A stretch of 64,000 nt of DNA from an uncultured Bacteroides sp. (GTDB lineage Bacteria > Bacteroidota > Bacteroidia > Bacteroidales > Bacteroidaceae). The DNA lies in the NCBI GenBank assembly GCA_900555635.1, contig USLU01000001.1, positions 124,001-188,000 of the forward strand, in the 5' to 3' direction. Position numbers and translations under genes: made by a program. Below, in pieces: positions 23,967 through 32,672 of the stretch (position 1 is the stretch's first letter; each line of letters starts with the position of its first letter). Below the pieces are notes generated by a model. It worked only from the letters and a program-made list of their open reading frames with translations. It was not told the DNA's origin and made no database searches.

Positions 23967-26900
23967 TTACTCCTTCTCTTCTGCAGAAGGTTTGGGAGAG
24001 GCTTTCATCATCAGATAAACAATCGGAATGATGAAACCGTTCAGGAACGTAGATGTTAAAAGTCCCCCCAGAATAACCTTTGCCATAGGGCTTTGAATCT
24101 CATTGCCGGGTAGGGTACCACTCAGAGCAAGAGGGATTAGCGCCAATGCTGATGATAAGGCAGTCATCAGGATGGGGTTCAGACGATCCATCGAACCGCG
24201 GATTACACTGTCGTATACGCTATAACCTTCTTCTTGTTGCAAATGCTTGTAATGGCTGATGAGCAACATACCGTTTCGGGTAGCTATACCGAACAATGAT
24301 ATGAATCCGATAATAGCCGGAATGCTGACTTCGCCAGTAGTGATAAGCAGTGCAAATACACCACCGATCAATGCCAACGGCAGGTTGATGAGGATAATAG
24401 CACTTTCTTTCACGCTGCGGAACTCGTGATAGAGCAGCAGGAAGATGACTACAATAGACATAAACGAAGTCAATGCCAATGTACGGCTGGCTGCCTGCTC
24501 GCTTTCAAACTGACCGCCATATTCTATATGATAACCTTCCGGTAGCTTGATCTGCTGATCCACCCGGTTTTGAATATCGTTAACTACACTTCGCAAATCA
24601 CGGTCAGCTACGTTCGCAGAAATCACAATCTTACGTTTTACATTCTCACGGCTGATGGTATTCGGTCCCATTGCCGAACGCACCTCTGCTACATAGTTCA
24701 ACGGAACTTTCTGCCCGTCGTTCGTATCGATCATCAGGTTGCGAATCTTCTCCATTTCATCACGAAGATCATCTTTCACGCGTACAGTCAGATCAAAACT
24801 CTTACCTTTCTCATAAACCTGTGAAACAGCTTCACCCGCCAGGCAGACATTGACGAACTCAGAAAATTCGGGCAATGAGATACCATATTTGGCAAGCATC
24901 TCCCGTTTGGGCGATATAATAAGTTGCGGGCGTTCTATCTGCTGTTCTACATTCAGGTCGGCAATGCCGGAAATATCCTGAATGGCACCTTTTATTTCGT
25001 TGCCTAATGTGAACATGCGGTTCAGGTCGTCACCAAACAGCTTGATAGCAATGTTTGCTTTCGTTCCGGATAGCATGGCATCGATACGGTGGCTGATGGG
25101 TTGTCCTATTTCGATATTGGCACCGATAATTGTCCCTAGTTTCTCGCGTACCTCGGCCAACATCTCGCTGCGTGAGCGGTCTTTCAATTCAAACGGAGCT
25201 TCGATTTCAGAAACATTCACTCCCAGTGCATGTTCGTCCAGTTCGGCACGTCCCGTTTTACGGGCAACGGTTTGTATTTCAGGAATGGTTAGTAGCAATT
25301 CTTCGGCACGATGCCCCATCTTGTCGCTTTCTTCCAAGGAGATGCCCGGAAGCGAAGAGATATTGATGGTGAATGATCCTTCGTTAAATGGCGGAAGGAA
25401 AGAGCGTCCCAGCGTAAAGAAGCAAATCAGTGCTACAACAAACAGACCGATGGTACCTCCCAACACACTTTTCTTATGTCCCAGTACAAAAGTCAGCGCC
25501 GTTGAATACCACTCTTTCATTTTGCGGGCTATCACAGAATCACCGTTCGAGTTTTTTTCTTTAATCTTTTCCTTTCCTAATAAGTAGGAGCAAAGCACAG
25601 GGGTTACCGTCAATGCAACGATAGTCGAAGCTGCCAGTGCTACAATAAAGGCAATACCCAGCGGCACCAGCATTCGGCCCTCCATTCCACTCAGGAAGAA
25701 CAACGGAACAAAGCTTACTATAATAATCAGTGTGGAGTTCAGGATAGGCATACGTACCTCTTTCGAAGCATTGAATACTACATCCAATACTTTAAGCCGT
25801 TCTTCGGCTGGTTTCAAGCGGTTTTCACGCAAGCGTTTATATACATTCTCAACGTCCACAATGGCATCGTCTACCAGCGAACCGATGGCAATTGCCATAC
25901 CTCCGAGACTCATCGTATTGATGGTGAATCCCATATAATGGAGCGCCAGCAATGAGGCAATCAGAGACAAGGGCAGTGTTACCAATGAAATTACAGTGGT
26001 TCGCACATTGGCAAGGAACAGGAATAGTACAATAACTACAAAGATACCTCCTTCGAGAAGTGACTTCTGTACATTGCCGATAGAACTTTCAATGAACCGG
26101 CTTTGGCGGAAGATGTCCGTCGATATTTTCACATCGGGCGGCAAGTTCTTTTGTAAGTCTTTTAATGAGGTTTCCAGTTTGTCCGTCAGTTCCAGTGTGC
26201 TTGTAGAAGGCTGCTTGGTGACTGTCATCAGTACGGCAGCTTTTCCTCGCACCGAGGCTGTACCCAACTTAGGCAGTTTAGCGCCAATTTGAACATCTGC
26301 AATGTCTTCCAAAAGGATGGGAGCGCCCGATGCACCGTTGCCACGTATCACTGCTTTGGCTATCTGATCTATTTTGTCAGTGGATAACACTCCACGTACA
26401 ATATATTCGTTGCCGTATTCATACAATACGCCACCATTGGCATTCAGATTCATCTCACGGGTAACGTTCATCACTTCGTCCAATGTAATTCCGTAATGGC
26501 GCATACGTTCAGGGTCTAACTGTACCTGATATTCCTTGATATCTCCACCCAATACGGCAACCTGCGCCACACCACCTGTAGAGAGCAGTCGGGGACGTAT
26601 AGTCCAATCGGCGAGCGTGCGTAGATCCAGCATTGAAGTTGAGTCTGCCGTCAATCCCACAATCAGCATTTCACCGAGGATGGAAGACTGTGGTCCCAAA
26701 GTAGGCTTGCCCACATTGGCAGGTAATGACTCGCCGACAACGGCCAGCTTCTCACTAACAATCTGACGAGCCAGATAAATATCCGTGTCCCAGTCAAATT
26801 CTACCCATACTACCGAAAAACCGTTAGTTGACGAGGAGCGTACCCGACGCACACCCGTTGCACCGTTTACGGCAGTTTCTACCGGAAAAGTAACTAATTG

Positions 26901-27086
26901 TTCCACCTCCTCTGCTGCCATACCGTTTGCTTCGGTCATAATGACTACTGTTGGCGCATTGAGATCGGGGAACACATCCACTTCCGTATTCATGGCGATG
27001 TAAGTACCGCCAATTAATAACAGTACCGATGCAACGAGCACCAAGATACGGTTATGAAGGGAAAAATGTATTATCTTATTTAACAT
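23967..27086 (-). CDS. RND efflux permease, CusA/CzcA family
   Basis: A 1039-aa, 12-TM proton-driven efflux pump of the heavy-metal RND (HME) type. It begins with a TM helix and NTEVDVFPDLNAPTVVI, and carries the HME motif GSLVDDAIVDVENVYKRL in TM4, where the acidic residues run the proton path. Two similar halves with large periplasmic loops are visible. HME pumps export Cu, Ag, Zn, Co, Cd or Ni; specificity is not decided here, although the RclA-type gene upstream hints at copper. It ends 29 bp before the TolC gene and is preceded by cusB with an inverted AT-rich repeat in the gap. Confidence 0.92.
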   Translation of the reverse strand: MLNKIIHFSLHNRILVLVASVLLLIGGTYIAMNTEVDVFPDLNAPTVVIMTEANGMAAEEVEQLVTFPVETAVNGATGVRRVRSSSTNGFSVVWVEFDWDTDIYLARQIVSEKLAVVGESLPANVGKPTLGPQSSILGEMLIVGLTADSTSMLDLRTLADWTIRPRLLSTGGVAQVAVLGGDIKEYQVQLDPERMRHYGITLDEVMNVTREMNLNANGGVLYEYGNEYIVRGVLSTDKIDQIAKAVIRGNGASGAPILLEDIADVQIGAKLPKLGTASVRGKAAVLMTVTKQPSTSTLELTDKLETSLKDLQKNLPPDVKISTDIFRQSRFIESSIGNVQKSLLEGGIFVVIVLFLFLANVRTTVISLVTLPLSLIASLLALHYMGFTINTMSLGGMAIAIGSLVDDAIVDVENVYKRLRENRLKPAEERLKVLDVVFNASKEVRMPILNSTLIIIVSFVPLFFLSGMEGRMLVPLGIAFIVALAASTIVALTVTPVLCSYLLGKEKIKEKNSNGDSVIARKMKEWYSTALTFVLGHKKSVLGGTIGLFVVALICFFTLGRSFLPPFNEGSFTINISSLPGISLEESDKMGHRAEELLLTIPEIQTVARKTGRAELDEHALGVNVSEIEAPFELKDRSRSEMLAEVREKLGTIIGANIEIGQPISHRIDAMLSGTKANIAIKLFGDDLNRMFTLGNEIKGAIQDISGIADLNVEQQIERPQLIISPKREMLAKYGISLPEFSEFVNVCLAGEAVSQVYEKGKSFDLTVRVKDDLRDEMEKIRNLMIDTNDGQKVPLNYVAEVRSAMGPNTISRENVKRKIVISANVADRDLRSVVNDIQNRVDQQIKLPEGYHIEYGGQFESEQAASRTLALTSFMSIVVIFLLLYHEFRSVKESAIILINLPLALIGGVFALLITTGEVSIPAIIGFISLFGIATRNGMLLISHYKHLQQEEGYSVYDSVIRGSMDRLNPILMTALSSALALIPLALSGTLPGNEIQSPMAKVILGGLLTSTFLNGFIIPIVYLMMKASPKPSAEEKE

Positions 27087-27095
27087 GATTTCTTT

Positions 27096-27181
27096 AGTTA
27101 TAAGTTATAAGTTATGAGTTATAAAGTTATCACGCTGCATCGTTTCATCAGCAAATAACTTATAACTAATAACTCATAACT
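27096..27181. repeat. TTATAAGTTA-type inverted repeat between cusB and cusA
   Basis: Copies of AGTTATAAGTTATAAGTTATGAGTT (27096-27120, in shorter words) are mirrored by ATAACTTATAACTAATAACTCATAAC near 27154-27179, around a short spacer. It can fold in the operon mRNA. Related words without the inverted arm occur at 52085-52112. Confidence 0.65.
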
Positions 27182-27184
27182 AGA

Positions 27185-28432
27185 TTAGTGTTCATGGCTA
27201 TGTGCCGGAATTGCATTTGATGCAGATGCCAGTTTCACTTGATAAGCTCCCTGGGTTACTACGCGGTCGCCTGCTTTCACACCGGAAAGGAGTTGTACGC
27301 TTTCGCCATTGTCTGCACCGAGAGTTACCAGCTGTTTCTTGTAACCTTCTTCATCCAGTTGCAGATAGATAAAGAAGCTGCCTTGCTCTTCGGTCAATGC
27401 GCTATGCGGAACAGAAAGAACATTTTCCATAGGTGAGGATAGTAAGAACACCTCTACGAACGAACCGGGAATCACATCTCCTTTGTTATCGAATTCAAAG
27501 GTAACCGGTACATAATAGCCATTCTCACCGGACGCTTTACCGTATGACAGCATTCGTCCACCCAAATCTTTAAGTGTATATACCTTATTATTATAAGGTG
27601 TACAGAAGTTAGCCGAACCAATGGTGCTTAAATAAGGATAATACTTTTCAGATACATCGGCACGGAGGAATAACTTCCGGTTCTGAGTGACGCTGACCAG
27701 CGGTTGCCCTACCTGCACATAATCACCTTCCTTCACCAACAGACTCTTAACATATCCGCTGATGGGAGAAGTGACCGCCTGGCCGCTGGCTGAATGGTTC
27801 TTGGCAACGGCTTCATAACTGATGCGGGCATTCTCATACGCCTGTTCAGCTTGTGCAAAGTCTTTTTCAGATACAATCTTGTTACCTACAAGCGCTTTCA
27901 TACGTTCGTACTCTTTCTTGGAAACTTCGTAGGCTATACGAGCTCTTTGTACCGGATCACCGTCCGCCATATTCTTGGAAGACAAGATGACAAGCGGAGT
28001 ACCTTTGTTGACACTCATACCTTCAACTACTTTGCCTCTGAATGAAACAACGCCTGCTACGGTTGCTACGGCAACGCTCTCATCGCCTTGCGCAGCCATT
28101 ACCTGACCACTTGTTTTTATGACTTGGTTAAAAGTACCCGGTTCAATAGTACTGACTTTTACACCGGCTGCTTGTGCTTTTGCCGGTGGAAGTATAATTT
28201 CGTCACTGCCGCCGGCATGACTGCTTTCTGCTTCGTGATTGTGATCAGCGCCTTCAGCCTCGTGATTATGTCCTTCGCTTTCGTGGTTGTGCCCTTCGCT
28301 TTCATGGTCATGGTCGCCTGAGCAACTTTCTTCTGTTCCGTGATTATGTCCTTCGTGACTTTCTCCGGATTTACTGTTGCAGGAGCCTAATAGGAATAAT
28401 CCAATGACTCCCATGAAAATAAATTTCTTCAT
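27185..28432 (-). CDS. RND periplasmic adaptor lipoprotein, CusB-type, with His-rich head
   Basis: The periplasmic adaptor that links the RND pump to the outer-membrane factor, 415 aa. It starts at the ATG at 28432, because only that gives a lipoprotein signal (MKKFIFMGVIGLFLLGSC). Just after the cysteine come about 45 residues dense in His, Glu and Asp (repeats of GHNHE and GDHDHE), a likely metal-binding head. Then follow the barrel-sandwich hybrid, a helical hairpin (ARIAYEVSKKEYERMKALVGNK, VSEKDFAQAEQAYENARISYEAV), and a beta-barrel. The His-rich head supports metal rather than drug efflux. Confidence 0.9.
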   Translation of the reverse strand: MKKFIFMGVIGLFLLGSCNSKSGESHEGHNHGTEESCSGDHDHESEGHNHESEGHNHEAEGADHNHEAESSHAGGSDEIILPPAKAQAAGVKVSTIEPGTFNQVIKTSGQVMAAQGDESVAVATVAGVVSFRGKVVEGMSVNKGTPLVILSSKNMADGDPVQRARIAYEVSKKEYERMKALVGNKIVSEKDFAQAEQAYENARISYEAVAKNHSASGQAVTSPISGYVKSLLVKEGDYVQVGQPLVSVTQNRKLFLRADVSEKYYPYLSTIGSANFCTPYNNKVYTLKDLGGRMLSYGKASGENGYYVPVTFEFDNKGDVIPGSFVEVFLLSSPMENVLSVPHSALTEEQGSFFIYLQLDEEGYKKQLVTLGADNGESVQLLSGVKAGDRVVTQGAYQVKLASASNAIPAHSHEH

Positions 28433-28553
28433 GATGATATTTTTGTTCTTACTTATTAATTTGAATGCAAAATTACGGTATGGGGAATACAACTAAGTTG
28501 CAATTATTCCCGTGCCGAATGGAAACCTGTCTCCGGCGACACGCCGGCAACGG

Positions 28554-28964
28554 TTAAGCAAGTGCAGAAGGAGGCGCACGAAGTCCGGTGGCACGTGTGA
28601 TAAACGTGCCATGAAGGGATTCTAAATAGACATTTTCTTGTCTTTTTAAGTTGATTTCCGGTACGACCAGAAACTTGAGAAGAGGTTCGAGATAGAAAGT
28701 AGCTACCCATAAGGCGTCCGGATTTGCCCATGTATCATTGTCTGTGCTGGGCGAACGCTGGAAGAAGTGGGTTGTGACACATCCCGTATCACTGCAACAG
28801 TGGTCGTTTCCTGGATTATGATTATGCTTACAGCAATCGGTAGTAATATCGTTTTTCATGCAAATCAACCCGTTTGCATGGTGATGATGAGGAATAACAG
28901 GTACCACCAACATAACTATGCTGATGAAAAGTAAGAAGTATGTTATGTACCGTTTCTTTTTCAA
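28554..28964 (-). CDS. Small His/Cys-rich protein of the metal-efflux operon
   Basis: About 136 aa from a TTG start at 28964; an upstream ATG at 29048 is less likely because a promoter (28985-28992) lies inside that stretch. Near the N-terminus are a TM/signal helix (YITYFLLFISIVMLVVPV) then HHHH, followed by C, CC-x-H, H, CC and C residues (GLICMKN, CCKHNH, DHCCSDTGC), which look like a metal site facing the periplasm. The rest is hydrophobic then polar with a short positive tail. It may be a copper-binding accessory protein; I do not know the family name with certainty. Confidence 0.6.
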   Translation of the reverse strand: MKKKRYITYFLLFISIVMLVVPVIPHHHHANGLICMKNDITTDCCKHNHNPGNDHCCSDTGCVTTHFFQRSPSTDNDTWANPDALWVATFYLEPLLKFLVVPEINLKRQENVYLESLHGTFITRATGLRAPPSALA

Positions 28965-28984
28965 TCCTCTATCTTTGAGCGGAA

Positions 28985-28992
28985 CAAAGATA
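28985..28992 (-). promoter_or_regulatory. Promoter for the His/Cys-rich gene and the efflux operon
   Basis: On the minus strand TATCTTTG with TTTGG 19 nt upstream, a near-perfect Bacteroides promoter. Transcription would start about 15 nt before the TTG at 28964, giving a very short leader and arguing against the ATG at 29048. Confidence 0.65.
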
Positions 28993-29025
28993 GAGGATAA
29001 TGGATTAATTACCAAATACAAAATG

Positions 29026-30402
29026 CTAAAAAGCCTTGAATAAATCATTTAGTCCTTCATTCATACTGGGGTGTGTGAAAATAAAATCGCGCAAGTAGTT
29101 GTAAGTTTGCCCCGTTTTCATAGCCAGTGCAACCGTATTGATTACTTCGGGAGCATCAGCACAAAACAAAGTACAACCTATTATTTTACCGGTATGAGAA
29201 TTGATGACGGTCTTAAGCATACCATCGATATTCTGCAATGTACGTGCACGTGGTACTTGCGATGCTGGAAGCCGTGATACCTGAATCGGGAATCCCCGTT
29301 TGGCAGCTTCTTCTTCAGTTAGTCCGATATGTGCTAAAGGAGGGTCGGTAAAGATGGCATATGGAATGGGATAGCGATCTTTATTGCTCCTTTTTTTATC
29401 TCCAAACAGCTTGTTGCGTATGATACGGAAATCGTCAATGGATAAGTAGTCATAGAACTCATCTCCTTTAACATCACCTAAAGCCCAAATATGGGGAGCA
29501 GTGGTCTGAAGTTGTTCATTAACGATGATGGCTCCGCACTCATTAACTTCTACACCTACCTTTTGTAGATTTAGTTCATCTATTAAAGGCTTACGTCCTG
29601 TAGCCAGTAATAAAGCATCTCCTTTTAGAAAGTAAGGTGTACCATCCGAACCGTCTGTATAAGTCAGTGTAATGCCGTCGGCTGTATCATAAAGGGATTG
29701 GGTGCGTACATTCAACCGTATGCCAATGCCTTTCCGTTTTAAAGATTCCATCATGGAAGTTGCAATATCACGGTCAAGTTTAGGCATGAAGCGGCTGCTA
29801 GCTTCCAAGATAGTAACCTTACTACCGAACCCTGCATACATAGTAGCAAACTCCAGTCCTATAGGACCGCTTCCTACAATGAGCAGGCGGGCCGGGAGGA
29901 TATCCAGTTGAAGCAGCGATTCACTGGTATATACATGTTTGCTTTCATTAATGCCTTCAATATCAGGGATGATCGGTGTGGAACCCGTATTGATGAATAT
30001 TTCTTTTCCCCTGAGTGCAGAATCCTTTTTATCGGAGGTGACAAGGACTGTATTTCCTGATAAGAAAGAAGCTGTTCCGGTATATAATGTAATGTTAGGA
30101 TTATTCGTCACATTCTCAAAATTCTTTTCACGCAAAAAGTACACGAGTTTGTTTTTTCGTGTAATGGCATGTGAATAGAATTTAGATTGATTCTTATAAT
30201 CGTCGTGAAATTGCTTTTCGGCATAATCCGACTCATGAATGAGGGTTTTAGTGGGTATACACCCCACATTGACACATGTACCTCCATACATTAGAGGAGA
30301 GCGTTCTACAATGGCAACTCTCCAGTTGCGCTCGGCAAGTTCCGCGGCTAACATTTTTCCGCCTTTGCCGAATCCTATTATAATGGCATCATATTGTTTC
30401 AT
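29026..30402 (-). CDS. FAD disulfide oxidoreductase, RclA-type
   Basis: A 458-aa flavoprotein of the pyridine nucleotide-disulfide oxidoreductase family. FAD binding begins IIGFGKGGKML; the redox pair is C43/C48 in GGTCVNVGCIPTK. The partner acid-base residues near the C-terminus are H444 and E449 in THPSMNEG. The order and spacing follow E. coli RclA closely, and RclA reduces Cu(II) and protects against hypochlorous acid. There is no N-terminal HMA domain and no C-terminal CC, so it is not a classical mercuric reductase. It lies directly upstream of the metal-efflux genes. Confidence 0.82.
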   Translation of the reverse strand: MKQYDAIIIGFGKGGKMLAAELAERNWRVAIVERSPLMYGGTCVNVGCIPTKTLIHESDYAEKQFHDDYKNQSKFYSHAITRKNKLVYFLREKNFENVTNNPNITLYTGTASFLSGNTVLVTSDKKDSALRGKEIFINTGSTPIIPDIEGINESKHVYTSESLLQLDILPARLLIVGSGPIGLEFATMYAGFGSKVTILEASSRFMPKLDRDIATSMMESLKRKGIGIRLNVRTQSLYDTADGITLTYTDGSDGTPYFLKGDALLLATGRKPLIDELNLQKVGVEVNECGAIIVNEQLQTTAPHIWALGDVKGDEFYDYLSIDDFRIIRNKLFGDKKRSNKDRYPIPYAIFTDPPLAHIGLTEEEAAKRGFPIQVSRLPASQVPRARTLQNIDGMLKTVINSHTGKIIGCTLFCADAPEVINTVALAMKTGQTYNYLRDFIFTHPSMNEGLNDLFKAF

Positions 30403-30482
30403 TTTATTTTCTCTTAGTTAAGGGGTTAGTAGAATGAAACAATATGACTAACCATTTGTTCTGCCAGAATGTTAATGATAGT

Positions 30483-32117
30483 TTACCGCTCCAACTCGCG
30501 GAGAGAATCCATTTTCTTCTTCTCCAGGAACTCGTAAATACCGCTTAAATGTTCTTTTACTTGTTTGTTACCAAACTCATAGACTTTGCTGACCAATCCG
30601 TCGAGGAAGTCACGGTCATGGCTTACAACGATCAGTGTTCCGTCAAAATCCATGAGTGCTTGTTTCAGGATATCCTTGGTCTTCATGTCAAGGTGATTGG
30701 TAGGCTCATCCAATATCAGAAGGTTCACCGGTTCCAGTAATAACTTTATCATAGCAAGGCGCGTACGCTCTCCACCCGACAATACTTTTACTTTCTTCAT
30801 GGATTCTTCCGGGCCACCAAACATGAAAGCGCCCAGCAAATCACGAATCTTATTGCGGATTTCCCCTTTGGCTACATCGTCGATAGTTTGGAACACTGTA
30901 AGGTTTTCGTCCAGCAAGGAGGCTTGATTCTGTGCAAAATAACCTATTTGTACATTGTGTCCTAAGGTAAGCGCTCCATCATGTTCAATTTCCCGCATGA
31001 TGCACTTTACCAAAGTAGACTTACCTTCACCGTTTTTTCCTACAAAAGCAACCTTGTCACCTCTTTCAATAGTTAGGTTGGCATTCTTGAATACTACCTT
31101 TTCGCCATATGTTTTTCCTACTCCTTCCATAATGACAGGATAGTTGCCCGAACGGGGAGAAGGCGGGAACTTCAGACGAAGTGCCGAAGTGTCTTCCTCG
31201 TCCACTTCCAGTATTTCAAGTTTCTCCAGCATCTTGACGCGGCTTTGTACTTGTAAGGTTTTGGAGTAAGTTCCTTTGAAGCGTTCAATGAACTCTTTGG
31301 TTTCGGCGATGAACTTTTGCTGTTCGTCATAAGCTTTCTGTTGCTGCTCACGGCGTTCTTTGCGTAGTTCCAGATATTTGGAGTAATTTACTTTATAATC
31401 ATAAATTCGTCCCATCGTAACTTCGAGGGTACGGGTTGTAATATTATCGACGAACTTACGGTCGTGACTGATAACAATAACAGCTTTTCCATTATTAATA
31501 AGGAAATCTTCCAGCCATTGAATGGATTCGATATCCAGGTGATTGGTGGGCTCATCCAGTAACAGTACGTCCGGTTTTTGCAGTAATAATTTAGCAAGTT
31601 CGATACGCATGCGCCAACCGCCGCTGAAATCACTGGTTTGCCGATGAAAGTCTTCACGGCTGAAACCTAGTCCAAGGAGTGCTTTCTCTACATCTTCTTC
31701 ATAGTTGGTGGAATCGATGGCATAGAACTTCTCACTGAGTGAAGATACTTTTTCAATCAGTTCCATGTAACTGTCGCTTTCATAATCGGTACGCGTTTCA
31801 AGCTCTTTGTTGAGACGTTCTATTTCCGCTTCCATTTCGTGTAGATGGGCAAAGGCTTGTGCCGTTTCCTGAAATACGGTACGTCCGTCTTCCGTCATCA
31901 AGTGCTGGGGAAGATAGGCAATCACACTCTCTTTGGGAGCAGATATTTTCCCCCGGGTTGGTTGTCTTACACCGGCAAGTATCTTTAATAGAGTACTCTT
32001 GCCCGCACCATTTTTACCCATTAAGGCAATGCGGTCTTTCTCATTAATAACGAAGGATATATCACTAAATAAGGTGGTGCCGCCAAACTCTACGGCTAGT
32101 CCGTCTATAGAAATCAT
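30483..32117 (-). CDS. ABC-F family ATPase
   Basis: A 544-aa soluble protein with two ABC domains and no TM part. Walker A motifs are GKNGAGKST (N half) and GKNGEGKST (C half); signatures are SGGWRMR and SGGERTR; Walker B LLLDEPTNHLD occurs in both. A long charged linker with RREQQQKAYDEQQ lies between. ABC-F proteins act on the ribosome (EttA, Uup and antibiotic-protection types). The linker length fits a housekeeping type such as YbiT/EttA, but I do not assign resistance. Confidence 0.93.
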   Translation of the reverse strand: MISIDGLAVEFGGTTLFSDISFVINEKDRIALMGKNGAGKSTLLKILAGVRQPTRGKISAPKESVIAYLPQHLMTEDGRTVFQETAQAFAHLHEMEAEIERLNKELETRTDYESDSYMELIEKVSSLSEKFYAIDSTNYEEDVEKALLGLGFSREDFHRQTSDFSGGWRMRIELAKLLLQKPDVLLLDEPTNHLDIESIQWLEDFLINNGKAVIVISHDRKFVDNITTRTLEVTMGRIYDYKVNYSKYLELRKERREQQQKAYDEQQKFIAETKEFIERFKGTYSKTLQVQSRVKMLEKLEILEVDEEDTSALRLKFPPSPRSGNYPVIMEGVGKTYGEKVVFKNANLTIERGDKVAFVGKNGEGKSTLVKCIMREIEHDGALTLGHNVQIGYFAQNQASLLDENLTVFQTIDDVAKGEIRNKIRDLLGAFMFGGPEESMKKVKVLSGGERTRLAMIKLLLEPVNLLILDEPTNHLDMKTKDILKQALMDFDGTLIVVSHDRDFLDGLVSKVYEFGNKQVKEHLSGIYEFLEKKKMDSLRELER

Positions 32118-32140
32118 TATGTGTTCTTTAAAATGAGGTG

Positions 32141-32148
32141 CAAAGATA
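32141..32148 (-). promoter_or_regulatory. Bacteroides -7 element for the ABC-F gene
   Basis: TATCTTTG on the minus strand, 24 nt before the ATG. It lies next to the divergent response-regulator promoter. Confidence 0.55.
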
Positions 32149-32169
32149 AGACTTTTATATTATTTTTTA

Positions 32170-32177
32170 TATCTTTG
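32170..32177 (+). promoter_or_regulatory. Bacteroides -7 element for the first response regulator
   Basis: TATCTTTG on the plus strand, 30 nt before the ATG at 32207. Confidence 0.55.
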
Positions 32178-32206
32178 GCGGCATCTAAACACAGAAGTAA
32201 TAAATC

Positions 32207-32608
32207 ATGGAAGAATTGAATATAGCAGAAGATTATCGTCCACTTATATTGGTAGCGGAAGATGACGAAAGTAATTTTAAACTGATAAAGGCCATTATTG
32301 GAAAGAAGTGTGAAATAATCTGGGCGAAGAATGGAGAAGAGATGGTGAATAACTATCGGCAAAATAAAGATCGGGTAGCTGCTATGTTGATGGATATAAA
32401 GATGCCTATCATGAATGGCTTGGATGCTACTAAAATAATTCGTGAAGAGGGATGTACGCTGCCTATTATAATGCAGACAGCTTATGCATTTTCGTCAGAT
32501 CGGGAGAATGCGATGCAATGCGGTGCAAGTGAAGTGTTGGTAAAGCCGATTACTCTGGCGACGTTGCGCGGTGGCTTGAGCCGTTTCCTGCCAAAGTTAG
32601 TATGGTAA
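32207..32608 (+). CDS. Single-domain response regulator (REC only), copy 1
   Basis: A 133-aa CheY-like protein. The acidic pair is in VAEDDESN, the phosphorylated aspartate in AMLMDIKMP, the threonine in IIMQTAYAF and the lysine in VLVKP, so it should be phosphorylated. There is no output domain. It is a close paralogue of the gene at 37734 (97 of 126 aligned residues by my count). SusC/SusD lie between the two. It ends at a strong hairpin terminator. It probably passes a phosphate to another protein or acts by binding; the partner kinase is not in the window. Confidence 0.9.
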   Translation: MEELNIAEDYRPLILVAEDDESNFKLIKAIIGKKCEIIWAKNGEEMVNNYRQNKDRVAAMLMDIKMPIMNGLDATKIIREEGCTLPIIMQTAYAFSSDRENAMQCGASEVLVKPITLATLRGGLSRFLPKLVW

Positions 32609-32626
32609 ATGAAGTTTATATAAAAG

Positions 32627-32655
32627 AAAAAGGATGTCTGTGAGACATCCTTTTT
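32627..32655. terminator. Bidirectional terminator between response regulator 1 and susD
   Basis: A 13-bp perfect stem (AAAAAGGATGTCT with AGACATCCTTTTT) with a 3-nt loop and T-tracts on both strands, between convergent genes. Confidence 0.85.
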
Positions 32656-32672
32656 GCTTTTATAGCTGCCGG

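Noticed and set aside
29026..30402. Mercuric reductase
   Set aside because: It lacks the N-terminal metal-binding domain and the C-terminal CC pair, and no other mer gene is present; RclA fits better.
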